Shown piece after piece: positions 10,648 to 19,817 of a stretch of 37,945 bases of DNA. Each line of letters opens with the position of its first letter. Position 1 is the first letter of the stretch. The stretch is from a virus: the IMG/VR virus record IMGVR_UViG_3300033150_000421, positions 1 through 37,945 of that record. The stretch is one strand, 5' to 3'. Made by a program: the position numbers and the translations under genes. The notes under the pieces are model-generated. The model had not been told where the DNA came from, made no database searches, and worked only from the letters and a program-made list of their open reading frames with translations.

Positions 10648-11577
10648 TCACCTCCTTAGATACTTATAAAGTATGAATTGTATAAGGTTATAATCCTTTA
10701 TAGATTCTTTCTTAGAAGCTATTAGGTCGATTTTAAGCTGCTTGTTTTTGCTTTTACAGGTATCTATGTCTTTTAATAGTTTTTCCACCTTTTCAAGTAG
10801 TTTTGTATTTTCGATAGATACACCACTAAGTTCCTTTTTAAGCGCTTCAATCTCTTTTTGTTTTTCCCAATCCTTCTTATGGAATGAATCTCTTTCTTGA
10901 TTAAGTTTTGTTTCCAATGCTTTGTAATTTGCATCCGCCTTAGATAATTGTTCAGTAAGGATTGATACTTCATCAGTTTTAGCCGAAAGCATATCATTTG
11001 TTTGCGAATATACCGTCTGGAGTTTCGATAGCTTCTCTTCACAGCTCTCATTGTCCTTTGGCGTTCCTGAGTAGAGCCTAAGACCATAGATATTAGTCGC
11101 TGGGTCGCCCCATTTAGCGTCAAAGAAATATGTTTCACCCATCCACGGGTCATTTGTAAGATATTTTCCATCATTTGTTTTTCCTATTATAAGTACAAAA
11201 TGGTCTGGTTTCTTATCATTATATACATTATCTACAAAAACTATTACTGGTTTGCGTTCATTTAAGTATTTATCAATTTTTGTTAAATCGCAAGGCGTGT
11301 TTCTACAATCAACACTTTCATCCGCCTTAATGTCTTCAAATACTTTTCCCGCTCTCCAAAAGTTTATTAAGTTTTTTGAATCTCCTGTAAATACTCCATT
11401 ATTTTTGTAAATTTCATTTAATTGTAAAGGGTCAATCTCGTGTCCATAATACCCCATCATCATTGTGTGGCATATTAAAAGACAGCCATACGAACCGATT
11501 GTTCCCGTTCCCCAACCTAATTTCTTGAGTCTAATAGACTCATCCCTTTGACTTAAAGGTAATATGTTTAATTTCAT
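10648..11577 (-). CDS. C39-like cysteine peptidase with coiled-coil tail, candidate endolysin
   Basis: 309 residues. The N-terminal papain-fold domain (about 1-170) has the nucleophile in IGSYGCLLICHTMM (Cys32), then KPDHFVLIIG (His126) and TNDPW (Asp143), the C39-like triad. It starts with PLSQRDESIRLKKLGWGTGT, a pattern often seen in phage and bacterial C39-like domains linked to cell-wall cleavage. Residues about 175-295 are a long coiled coil instead of a cell-wall-binding repeat. Location among XhlA-like and holin-like genes supports an endolysin or peptidase role in lysis. No signal peptide. The start overlaps the upstream stop (ATGA). Confidence 0.7.
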   Translation of the reverse strand: MKLNILPLSQRDESIRLKKLGWGTGTIGSYGCLLICHTMMMGYYGHEIDPLQLNEIYKNNGVFTGDSKNLINFWRAGKVFEDIKADESVDCRNTPCDLTKIDKYLNERKPVIVFVDNVYNDKKPDHFVLIIGKTNDGKYLTNDPWMGETYFFDAKWGDPATNIYGLRLYSGTPKDNESCEEKLSKLQTVYSQTNDMLSAKTDEVSILTEQLSKADANYKALETKLNQERDSFHKKDWEKQKEIEALKKELSGVSIENTKLLEKVEKLLKDIDTCKSKNKQLKIDLIASKKESIKDYNLIQFILYKYLRR

Positions 11578-11801
11578 AATAACTTAGCAAAGACTAAACT
11601 GAGAACCAAAGCACCTAAGTTTATCATAGTTAATAAATCTACTCTTGTTTTAAGTGCTTTAATATCTCCTTTTACTCCTTCTATCTCTGTTTGTAAATGG
11701 GGAATATGGTTGGTTGTTAGTCTATTTAAATCATCACACAACTCATCTACCTTTTTTTCTAGTTTAGTTACTCTGTATTTTAGTGTAGAGTTTGTTGCCA
11801 T
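11574..11801 (-). CDS. XhlA-like coiled-coil membrane protein
   Basis: 75 residues: a coiled coil about 10-55 (RVTKLEKKVDELCDDLNRL ... DIKALKTRVDLL) followed by one C-terminal membrane segment (MINLGALVLSLVFAKLL). This is the architecture of haemolysin XhlA-type proteins that work with holins in lysis. It sits directly upstream of the C39 peptidase and overlaps it by four bases. It could equally be a small holin partner of another kind. Confidence 0.7.
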   Translation of the reverse strand: MATNSTLKYRVTKLEKKVDELCDDLNRLTTNHIPHLQTEIEGVKGDIKALKTRVDLLTMINLGALVLSLVFAKLL

Positions 11802-11813
11802 ATTAGAAACTTT

Positions 11814-12866
11814 TTATGCACTTCTAATGCCAAATACAGACATTGTAATGGCAAGTTGCATACTAATAGTATTACCAGCATCAATCAATTTAAATGCTGG
11901 TCTGAATTTCCAAGTACCAGCTGTAAGTGTATAAATTTCAGAAATAGTTTGTGTTATATAATTAGTATAATTTACCAAATTCTGATTGCCCCCAAAAGTT
12001 TCTGAGGAAAAATTATCATCACTTCTTGCAATTCCAATAACTCCTTTACCCGCATCCATCTTAACCGAGTATGACCCAATGACAAGAACTTTGTAAGTTT
12101 CTCCACTTGGAATGGTAATAGATGGCTCACTTATATCTACGCTTGCCCAAGTAGTTGTTGTATTCGTTGAAAGACCAATCCAATCATAACTACTATCTGC
12201 AAGCACAATGGGTGGCATAACTGGTAGAGCTAAACCGCTCAAATTACTATCCCCAATCTCTAAAACATCAGATGTGTTTACTTTAGCAATGTTTCTTTCA
12301 GTTTCTCCGCTATCTTTTCCTTGAACGGCTTTGTCATTTGGTAGAATTATTTGGCTATCTTTAAGTGTTACTCCGTCAACAGCTATTCCATTATCTGATG
12401 TTTTCTCTGAAATAGTATCTACTTTAACTGCACCGCTAAATGTTTTATCTCCTGTAATTGTTTGTGAACCTGCAAGCATTGCCACTTTTGAATCGTCATG
12501 AGTTCCATCTTGGTTGTGTTCTTCCAAGATTCCGTCTATTAAATCCCCCCAACCCTTATTGGTGATTAAAACTTCAACAACTGCTCCCGCTGAATGAGCC
12601 TGTGCTGTCCCCTCTGCTCCTCGTACACAGTTAATTAAGTCTGTTCCCGAAACAACACCAATTACTGATTCTTCTAGTGATGGGGTTTTTGTTCCATTAG
12701 AATCAACCCTGTCAATAGTTGCTACAATGGCCGTATCTGTTGGTAGGTTTGTAGCTGATGATAATGGGATTGTTGTTACCGTATCGTCTGCCACTCCACC
12801 TGATCCAATTTGTCCCACCCATTTTCTCGCTGTTTTCTTGAATTTATCTGTATTTGCTGCTGCCAT
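11814..12866 (-). CDS. Tail fibre / receptor-binding-like structural protein
   Basis: 350 residues. The N-terminal part (KFKKTARKWVGQIGSGGVAD, then TTIPLSSATNLPTDTAIVAT, INCVRGAEGTAQAH) resembles a particle-attachment region that recurs in phage tail proteins. EEHNQDGTHDD and MLAGSQTITGDKTFSGAV follow, typical of fibre shafts. The C-terminal about 130 residues are beta-rich and may form a trimeric tip (YKVLVIGSYSVKMDAGKG, then FRPAFKLIDAGNTISMQL). Strong Shine-Dalgarno AAAGGTGGTGAT. It is the last structural gene before lysis. Confidence 0.7.
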   Translation of the reverse strand: MAAANTDKFKKTARKWVGQIGSGGVADDTVTTIPLSSATNLPTDTAIVATIDRVDSNGTKTPSLEESVIGVVSGTDLINCVRGAEGTAQAHSAGAVVEVLITNKGWGDLIDGILEEHNQDGTHDDSKVAMLAGSQTITGDKTFSGAVKVDTISEKTSDNGIAVDGVTLKDSQIILPNDKAVQGKDSGETERNIAKVNTSDVLEIGDSNLSGLALPVMPPIVLADSSYDWIGLSTNTTTTWASVDISEPSITIPSGETYKVLVIGSYSVKMDAGKGVIGIARSDDNFSSETFGGNQNLVNYTNYITQTISEIYTLTAGTWKFRPAFKLIDAGNTISMQLAITMSVFGIRSA

Positions 12867-12883
12867 TTTATATCACCACCTTT

Positions 12884-14887
12884 CTAATTAACCCAACTAC
12901 TAGGCATACGTCTGGGAATTAGGTTTCCTTTTGCTTGCAAATGAAGGAGTGTAAAATCTGTATCTGCTGTCGTCGAATAAACTTTGAACTGTAAAGCATA
13001 AATCTTTGCCCTTTTCTTAATTGCACCTTTGGTTGTTGCTTGTGCATAAGTAGAGGGAGAGTCTGTTAAATAAACTGTCCAAGTACCGTCCACCTTCTTT
13101 GCACTTGCCTGGGTTTCACTTAAATAGGATTCTCCTGGTAAATCTGTTCCCACGCCCGTATTTGAACCAAAATCTGTGATTGTCTTGGTTGCTAGTGTGG
13201 TAAAACTTGAATCCTTACCTATTCCCAAAATCTGAAACCTAACTACTCCCTTGGGTCTTCCGAGATCCACAACTGCTTCTTTTAAATTTAGAATGTCGGT
13301 TTTTCGTTTAGATACTGGTAAAAGTGGTGAAATGTAAGTTTGATTAAATGCCGTTCCTAAATCATTAAGATAGTTTTTGGATAATTCAATCAATCTAGTT
13401 CCAGACAAAGGTACATAAAGGAATCTTGTGTTGTTGTTGGTGTCTGTATATTCCAGAAAATGCCTAGCCCCTATTGACCAATCTACTGACCAATTACCCC
13501 TTTCTGTATCGTAAACAATTATTCTGTCGTTGCCCGAAGCTGATCTGGGGACTGAAATGAAGATTTTAGCATCATAGAAGTATGCGGCAATTTCACTTAT
13601 TTTATTACCCCTTAAACTTCTCCAATATGGTCTTATATTTGAGCTTCTTTCGGTTGTTCTTAAAATTCCGTAAAAGTTCTTTTCAGGACCTAGCGTAAAC
13701 CACCCCTTACGATTAGGAAATGCAATATCGTTTTCAGTTGCCACTACACCCAAGACCGACTCTGTTCCAAAAGAACCCACCACCTTCGATGCAGATGGAA
13801 TTGAAAAGGATGTACCAGCAATATCAACCCCCACGATTTTTATCTGCCAAACCGAACCCTTACCATCTGGTGTTCTACACAATGCCGTTGCCCTTCCTTC
13901 TCCTGAACCACTTTGATAATGTTTAACAGCAATGGGTAATTCACGACCCCCTTTTTCCAGATTGATCCAGCCCCCACCATAGAAATCCGAGAAGTTTCCA
14001 AGATCTTGTCCTGTACCTGAGAAATAAACTTTATATTTATCCCCCGTATCGTTTGTAGCCCATATTCGATTATTGGACACACACATTGAGATAAACTTGG
14101 GAGCGCCTGTGGTGTTTGCATCCGGAACTTCAATATAGGTATTTATTTCAAGATGACCATCATCCGCAAAGTTCGTTTCTGTAGTTGATGTTAGTAACGT
14201 TTCATATCCCGTTTCATCTGATAGATATAATTGGTAACGTTTTGCACCAGACACAGAGTTCCAAGACCAGTGAATTTTATCTGTTCCCGCTGTCCAATTA
14301 TCCCTAAGTTCACAACAAGTAATTGAGGCTTCTGTTGAACCCACGGTTTCTCCTACTTCATTTAGTGCTGTTACTTGAGCATAGTAAGTGTAAATTCCAC
14401 TCGATAAATCCCCAACATGAGAAGCCGTTAAACCCGTTGGTGCTGAGATTTCAGTGTATGTGGTTAAAACCGATCCATCATATCTTGCAAGTGGATCTGT
14501 TCCGTTTGCTATATAAAGATATCCGCCAATTTGCATAAAATAACACAAAGTTCCCGCTGTAAAAGTAGCCCCCGATATTTCGGTTAAAGCCCCCCCATCT
14601 GTTGATTTCCACGCCTTTCCATCAGAAATTGTAATAAGTTCTGTTGAGGCATCCGATTTAACATATTCTTGAGCGCCATCTATTTTTTTGTCGTGTGTAG
14701 CGCCATAATATCCTGTACCCCATCTTGTTTTCCACAATCCATCCTGAACTTGCATTAGATTTGTGCTATCTACAGCAAATTTGGGATTCATTCTAGCTTC
14801 ATCAACCAATGAATTACTACCGCCATTAAACTTATCTATTGTAAGTAATATTTCTTTTGCTTTGGTTTTTGTTGTTTTTAGTTTCAT
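12884..14887 (-). CDS. Tail nozzle / tail tubular B-like protein
   Basis: 667 residues from the ATG at 14885-14887, directly after the upstream stop (TAATATG); an earlier in-frame start would lie inside the adaptor gene. Beta-rich throughout: WKTRWGTGYYGATHDKKIDG, repeated short blades such as LITISDGKAWKST, and a fibronectin-III-like insert around 160-230 (APTGLTASHVG, then YYAQVTALNEVGETVGSTEA). Nozzle proteins of podoviruses have this size, the propeller-like repeats and this place next to the adaptor. It would close the tail tube and contact the fibres. Confidence 0.65.
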   Translation of the reverse strand: MKLKTTKTKAKEILLTIDKFNGGSNSLVDEARMNPKFAVDSTNLMQVQDGLWKTRWGTGYYGATHDKKIDGAQEYVKSDASTELITISDGKAWKSTDGGALTEISGATFTAGTLCYFMQIGGYLYIANGTDPLARYDGSVLTTYTEISAPTGLTASHVGDLSSGIYTYYAQVTALNEVGETVGSTEASITCCELRDNWTAGTDKIHWSWNSVSGAKRYQLYLSDETGYETLLTSTTETNFADDGHLEINTYIEVPDANTTGAPKFISMCVSNNRIWATNDTGDKYKVYFSGTGQDLGNFSDFYGGGWINLEKGGRELPIAVKHYQSGSGEGRATALCRTPDGKGSVWQIKIVGVDIAGTSFSIPSASKVVGSFGTESVLGVVATENDIAFPNRKGWFTLGPEKNFYGILRTTERSSNIRPYWRSLRGNKISEIAAYFYDAKIFISVPRSASGNDRIIVYDTERGNWSVDWSIGARHFLEYTDTNNNTRFLYVPLSGTRLIELSKNYLNDLGTAFNQTYISPLLPVSKRKTDILNLKEAVVDLGRPKGVVRFQILGIGKDSSFTTLATKTITDFGSNTGVGTDLPGESYLSETQASAKKVDGTWTVYLTDSPSTYAQATTKGAIKKRAKIYALQFKVYSTTADTDFTLLHLQAKGNLIPRRMPSSWVN

Positions 14888-14888
14888 A

Positions 14889-15602
14889 TTATCCGCTCTT
14901 AGCCCACCTTGCTTTACCACCCGTGCTTCCAAATCCGGCATCAGTCTTATTCATTAAATTATCTGATTGAAACCATGTGGGCATAACATTTCTGGTTTTC
15001 ATGCCTTCTAATTTTTGTGTGGCAATAGAGGCTGAAAGAGCATCTCCTTCATCTCGTCTTAGTTCTGATAACACATAATAAACTGCAAACATGGGATCGC
15101 TCATTTCAAAGGTATCTGATCCCGTTGTTAATTTAGTGGCGTTCTTGTAGTAATTATAACTAATTGTATATCCCCCGGTAATTGTAAGATTGGGATTAAA
15201 CTCAAGGGTTGGTGAACCATCCATTAAGAAGTAACACCAATTTGAAGTAGTATTCTCGTAAAGCTGGATTTCTTCTTGTTTAATTACTTTGTAAGCGGTT
15301 TTAGAAGTTCCTGAACCCAACCACACATATCCAGATGCAGGAAATCTGAAATCTGAAGGCACATCATAACTTGTATCACCAGCAGAGGTTGTTTTATCTC
15401 CATCTGAAGCATCAGCTAACTTAACAAACAATTCATTCCAGAGCATACCTTCTTCGTTTTCCCATAAATTAACTGCTATATTAAGAAGTGCTGTCCAAAC
15501 TGCATAATCCTCATCCCCCGACGAGGGAGCTGTCGAATCCGATTCATAAAGCGTATTTATGTAATCGATTGCTGAATCCAAGTCTGTAATTATTTTTGCC
15601 AT
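14889..15602 (-). CDS. Head-to-tail adaptor / tail tubular A-like protein
   Basis: 237 residues. A helical N-terminus (IITDLDSAIDYINTLYES, then WTALLNIAVNLWENEEGMLW) leads to a beta domain (YDVPSDFRFPASGYVWLG). A final helical part follows (SDPMFAVYYVLSELRRDEGD, then QKLEGMKTRNVM). This is the usual plan of gp4/gp11-type tail adaptors that sit under the portal. The ATG follows an intrinsic terminator by ten bases and there is no Shine-Dalgarno, only ATTAAAATGGCA, the same context as the 399-residue gene at 21015. Confidence 0.7.
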   Translation of the reverse strand: MAKIITDLDSAIDYINTLYESDSTAPSSGDEDYAVWTALLNIAVNLWENEEGMLWNELFVKLADASDGDKTTSAGDTSYDVPSDFRFPASGYVWLGSGTSKTAYKVIKQEEIQLYENTTSNWCYFLMDGSPTLEFNPNLTITGGYTISYNYYKNATKLTTGSDTFEMSDPMFAVYYVLSELRRDEGDALSASIATQKLEGMKTRNVMPTWFQSDNLMNKTDAGFGSTGGKARWAKSG

Positions 15603-15612
15603 TTTAATCCAT

Positions 15613-15651
15613 AAAAAAAGACGGCCTCACTCAATACGAGCTATGCCGTCT
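15613..15651 (-). terminator. Intrinsic terminator in front of the tail adaptor gene
   Basis: Stem AGACGGC / GCCGTCT with an inner CTC / GAG hairpin, followed by seven T on the transcribed strand (15613-15619). The start codon of the adaptor gene is ten bases after the T-run. A smaller hairpin CCTAC-aggagtg-GTAGG lies upstream in the same leader (15654-15670). Confidence 0.85.
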
Positions 15652-15683
15652 GTCCTACCACTCCTGTAGGTAAAGACTAATCT

Positions 15684-15712
15684 ATTATCTAACAAATTGT
15701 TATTCATGTCAA
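15684..15712 (-). promoter_or_regulatory. Late promoter upstream of a terminator
   Basis: -35 TTGACA at 15707-15712 overlapping the end of the 1363-residue gene, 17-base spacer, -10 GATAAT at 15684-15689. RNA would start near 15677 and meet a terminator within about 65 bases, before the adaptor gene. The leader contains AGTCTTTACC, weakly boxA-like. Confidence 0.75.
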
Positions 15713-18700
15713 TACTTTCTGATAGTTACTTTTGGTAATGCTTTTGCTTTTATGGTTGGCAACGCTCCCCAATCTAGGTTTATTTTGGGTTGTTTAGCTC
15801 TAACGATTGTGCTTGGTTTAAGAGTGGGCGCTTTTGGTATTGTGAGTGTGGGTATTTTAGCCGTACTCTTGGTAAATTTAATTGTTGGAACTTTGGTTTT
15901 CTTGATGGTTATTTTTACACCCTTTTTACTTTTACCTTTACTACCATAATTTCCACTTCCTGTATAGCTCCATACATCTATTCCATAATGATCCTTAATA
16001 TATTGTGCTACACCAGTCTTTTTACTTGTTAATACTCCAAACTCCCAAAGTTTGTTAATGAGTTCTTGTCGCTCTTTACCTTTCTTGTCTTTTAATTGAC
16101 TTACAGCCCATTTTGCCCTGTCTGGCACCTTTATACTTGAAGGATGGTTTTTGCCATAAGTATCTAATTGAATCTCGAATACTTGTTCTGGTCTTTCTTT
16201 CTCAATTTGTTTCTTGAGCTTAATTGCTTCATCAACATCAGCCTGTAATAAAGATATATCTTCGCCCCTGCTTCGTGCTAAGACTTTCTTTTTGTTGTAG
16301 CTGTTAATTGTAGATAGTGTGTCTTTATATATAATTCCAATATCTTCTGTGTTTGATGGCAAGCTAGCTTTTGGTGTAGCACCAACGCTTTTAACAATAC
16401 CCAACCTCTCTCCCATTGGTGGAACTTTTGTTTCCGTCTTTGGTTTAATTTTATAATTTGCATAAGTTTCTCCCACAAATCTTCTAACCAATGGTATATC
16501 GTTTGGAGATACTCTTTTACCTTCTGCTAAGTTTTTAAACACATCAAGTATTTTAGATGGTGTTTTTACATAACCAGCAAAATGTCCTTCTAAGAAGTTT
16601 TGAACAAGTAGCGGTGATATATTAAGTGCCGCACCTATCTTCTTATATGCTGTTGGTGTCCACTCATAAGCCTGTAGGTATTTAGGTTTAGATTTAAGAT
16701 AATAGGGAACTATCTCTTTAGCTTCTTGTTTTCTTGTATCATATTTATAAAAAGATTTGTTTGTTAAACCCTCCATGCTGGGTTTAATAGCTTGTGGTAA
16801 ATTACTTCCTATTGTTTTAATGGCCATTTCTTTAATCGAACCACCACCCTGAATGACTGGCAAAACATCTCCTATTGTTTGTAGTGCAAGTTGTTTAAAT
16901 GATTGCTGATCTTGTCCATATAAATGTTCTATAAAATTCTGAACTGGATTTGATGCTACGGGAACTATGTTCCCCTTTGGGAACTTCGAATACTTTACTG
17001 TTCCATCTGGATTTCTACCAGTAATTATCACAAAATTACTATCTTTAACGTATTGAGGAATTTGTTTATATTCTTCTGGATATGACGTTAGGTTGTGAAT
17101 TGTAGCAAACACCTGTGGTAAAACGGCATAGGTTGTCATTGCAAAAGCTACTTTTCCAGGTTGGTTTTTAACCGATCTAATTAGTTTATCAAACCCTTGT
17201 ACACCAACATTTAAGAAAGGAATTATTGCATTTGCAACTTTCATCTTTGCCCCCATTCTTGCGAAGTCTAATGTTGCCTCTCTTGACTCCATCATACTTA
17301 ATAGTGGATTACCAGTCTTTTTAAGTGCCTTCTTATATAATCCAACCCTGGTGGGTACTTCTGAATATTTACCAGCAATATCAAGACCTTTACTGATCCA
17401 CTTAAATAGATTTTTCTTGTTCGTTGATTCGTCAAAGTATTTTGATATGCTTTTTCTACCACTCATTTCGCCTAAATCTATTTTTGCACCAGATTTTAAC
17501 CAGCTTTGATACGCATCATCTTTTGTAAGCATTGATTTCAAACCGCTAACATAATCAACAAATGGAATGTATCCATATTTTGATGTAATACCAGCATCTA
17601 ATTGATCTCTAACTATATTTGGTATCATAAAGGCTGGATTTCTACCGGTAGCCCCCTGTCTTAAAATAGAAGCAGGTCCTCTTAACAATTTAAATATCAA
17701 TCCCATTGTTTCTTCGTTTGCACCCTTTGCAACATCAGCTATATCCTTTCCAACTTTCCAGTATTCTTTCTTCCCATTGTTCCAAGTAGTTATAGTATCA
17801 TTTCCACTTTTAGATACTTTTTCAAAACCAAGATCAACAATGTTTTGGAGATTAACTATTGCTTTAGCAACATTGTTCTTTTCTATTGCCGCACGATTTG
17901 TGTATGTGTTAGCAATTATTGACTCTACTGGGGATATTATCTTTCTTTTTGAACCTTTAATCTTTTTAATTGGCTGTGTTCCTTGCATTGTTTTGTTGGT
18001 CGGTATTCCCAAGTAGTTATCGATTTCATCCATTACCCTGTATAAAGGAGCATAATTAGGATTTTGTTTTCGCATCACATTAGCCGTATTCTTACTTATA
18101 AATCCGCTATCAATTAGTTCGTTTAACATTTTATCCTCGTATTTATATAATTGATCAGCAACTTGTTTAATACTATCCCCGTATTTTTGTTCTAGTGCAT
18201 TAACAACGGCTTTAGATTTTTCTGGATTAACTCCGTATATTTCTCTACCAGCCTTATCAAAACCAACCATTCTTTTATGTGCTAAATATGTATCTAGATC
18301 GACCTTTGGTATTCCTAGTTCGTCAGCCTGTTTAATAATTGGTTCAAGTTCTGTTTTGAAGCGATTGTTTGCAATTCCACCAGCACCAGTTAATCTTCTA
18401 ACTAAATAATCAGGATTGTATTCTGGTCTAAGTTCTGCGGATTTACCTAATTTTTTCTCTACTATTTTTACTTTTCTTGATATTGGATTATATCTATCAA
18501 CCCAGTTTGTATAAAATTCATTAGCATATTGTCGCAAACTCTTTTTGGGCTCATCTCCTATAGAACCTATATCTTCTCTACCTAGTTTTATTGTTTCTTC
18601 TGGTGATTTTATCTTAATCTTTGGGGTTTCTTTTAATATTTCCTCTGCTTCTTTTACTGTTATACCCTTCATTTTTGCATAATCTTCTGGAGAGAGTTCG

Positions 18701-19800
18701 GTTATATCTTGAGTCGTAAGTCCTATTTTGTTTTTAAGTTTGTATTTCCACAGGGGCATTACGATTCTTTCACCGGTTTCTGGATCGTATTGCATTGTTT
18801 TAACTGGAGTGGTCCAGTGTTTCCCCACATCACCCAAATAGGGTTTAAACTCCCTCCATAATTTATTTGCAACCGAACCAGCAGTTCTAAACCCTAATTC
18901 ACTTGCTGCACCAAACGCTATTTGAGAAGCTAGATATTTTTTAATATCTTCTTCGGTGCTATTATCTGGTAAATCAGCCAATCCTTGTATCATTCCTTCT
19001 ATACCACCTTTTGAAAGTATTATTCCAGCCCTCTTGAACAAGCCTGATACCGCTCTGTCATTAAATACATTACTTGTTATCTCATATAGTTTTTTGTTTG
19101 TAGGGTTTTGAGTAAAACCGATCATTTCCCCCACTTTCTTTGCTGGGTCAAATGAAACATCACCAATTAAAGGTATTTTAATCTTTGTATCTACACTAGG
19201 CACTGTTTCTGGGAGGTTGGCTTGCGACATTCCACTCAATACACCTTGAGCAACCCTTGAATATGCTTTTGGTTTCTCTCTTTGTGGTAAGCTACTTAAA
19301 AGATTTGCCCCCTGGAATAATGTAAATCCACCTTTTGTATAGGCTGGTGCAACTATCTGACCAGTTCCTTTAGCTGTTCTGGCTAACCCAGCCCCAGTCT
19401 GTAATAAGTTTCTATTATACACACCCCTTGCCGTTTGTCCTGCACCACGAAATATATTGTAAGCACCAGATCCAACTGTCTGGGCCGTGTTTATTGCCAT
19501 ATTAGCTGGAGTGTGGAAATAAGGTCTTACTTTTTGTGGTAACACATTTTCAATCATCTGTGAACCACTCCTGAGTGTTTGACCGAATAAACGAGGACTA
19601 ATGCTTTCTAATCCACGCTGTTGAACTCTACCCAATCCTTGTGCAGCCTTTGAACTCCAGAAGTTTTGTCCACGATTAGATTCTGGATTGAAGTATTGTT
19701 TTACTTGTTTTACTGGAGTAAATTTATTTTGTCTAAACCAACCACTATTATCTCCGAATAGTTTCTTTAATTTTTCTGCTAAATCTAGGATGCTGGCCAT
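15709..19800 (-). CDS. Large internal virion / DNA-ejection protein (LPD38-like)
   Basis: 1363 residues, the largest protein here. The middle third shows helical segments of the large polyvalent protein type (NPAFMIPNIVRDQLDAGITS, SREATLDFARMGAKM). Near-membrane stretches follow (VANAIIPFLNVGVQGFDKLI, VAFAMTTYAVLPQVFATIHN), a plan shared by ejection proteins that form a channel in the host envelope. The N-terminus is Gly/Arg-rich and helical; the C-terminus is a basic, repetitive tail (KIPTLTIPKAPTLKPSTIVR). No transglycosylase motif was recognised. Its start codon lies in a hairpin (19781-19817) that overlaps the upstream stop, so it is probably translationally coupled to the 399-residue gene. 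Confidence 0.7.
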   Translation of the reverse strand: MASILDLAEKLKKLFGDNSGWFRQNKFTPVKQVKQYFNPESNRGQNFWSSKAAQGLGRVQQRGLESISPRLFGQTLRSGSQMIENVLPQKVRPYFHTPANMAINTAQTVGSGAYNIFRGAGQTARGVYNRNLLQTGAGLARTAKGTGQIVAPAYTKGGFTLFQGANLLSSLPQREKPKAYSRVAQGVLSGMSQANLPETVPSVDTKIKIPLIGDVSFDPAKKVGEMIGFTQNPTNKKLYEITSNVFNDRAVSGLFKRAGIILSKGGIEGMIQGLADLPDNSTEEDIKKYLASQIAFGAASELGFRTAGSVANKLWREFKPYLGDVGKHWTTPVKTMQYDPETGERIVMPLWKYKLKNKIGLTTQDITELSPEDYAKMKGITVKEAEEILKETPKIKIKSPEETIKLGREDIGSIGDEPKKSLRQYANEFYTNWVDRYNPISRKVKIVEKKLGKSAELRPEYNPDYLVRRLTGAGGIANNRFKTELEPIIKQADELGIPKVDLDTYLAHKRMVGFDKAGREIYGVNPEKSKAVVNALEQKYGDSIKQVADQLYKYEDKMLNELIDSGFISKNTANVMRKQNPNYAPLYRVMDEIDNYLGIPTNKTMQGTQPIKKIKGSKRKIISPVESIIANTYTNRAAIEKNNVAKAIVNLQNIVDLGFEKVSKSGNDTITTWNNGKKEYWKVGKDIADVAKGANEETMGLIFKLLRGPASILRQGATGRNPAFMIPNIVRDQLDAGITSKYGYIPFVDYVSGLKSMLTKDDAYQSWLKSGAKIDLGEMSGRKSISKYFDESTNKKNLFKWISKGLDIAGKYSEVPTRVGLYKKALKKTGNPLLSMMESREATLDFARMGAKMKVANAIIPFLNVGVQGFDKLIRSVKNQPGKVAFAMTTYAVLPQVFATIHNLTSYPEEYKQIPQYVKDSNFVIITGRNPDGTVKYSKFPKGNIVPVASNPVQNFIEHLYGQDQQSFKQLALQTIGDVLPVIQGGGSIKEMAIKTIGSNLPQAIKPSMEGLTNKSFYKYDTRKQEAKEIVPYYLKSKPKYLQAYEWTPTAYKKIGAALNISPLLVQNFLEGHFAGYVKTPSKILDVFKNLAEGKRVSPNDIPLVRRFVGETYANYKIKPKTETKVPPMGERLGIVKSVGATPKASLPSNTEDIGIIYKDTLSTINSYNKKKVLARSRGEDISLLQADVDEAIKLKKQIEKERPEQVFEIQLDTYGKNHPSSIKVPDRAKWAVSQLKDKKGKERQELINKLWEFGVLTSKKTGVAQYIKDHYGIDVWSYTGSGNYGSKGKSKKGVKITIKKTKVPTIKFTKSTAKIPTLTIPKAPTLKPSTIVRAKQPKINLDWGALPTIKAKALPKVTIRKY

Positions 19801-19817
19801 GTTGAATGGCTAGATTT
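19781..19817 (-). promoter_or_regulatory. Hairpin that holds the start codon of the 1363-residue gene
   Basis: Outer arms AAATCTAG / CTAGATTT (19810-19817 and 19781-19788) and inner arms GCCAT / ATGGC (19806-19810 and 19796-19800). The ATG is part of the inner stem, and the stop codon of the upstream gene touches the outer arm. Ribosomes finishing the upstream gene would open it. Confidence 0.7.

Noticed and set aside
10773-11174. Open frame of 133 codons inside the C39 peptidase gene
   Set aside because: It is a shifted frame of the coiled-coil coding region, with highly skewed Arg/Lys composition and no start signal.
13840-14133. Open frame inside the nozzle-like gene
   Set aside because: Shadow of the long gene in another frame; no ribosome site and no recognisable sequence.
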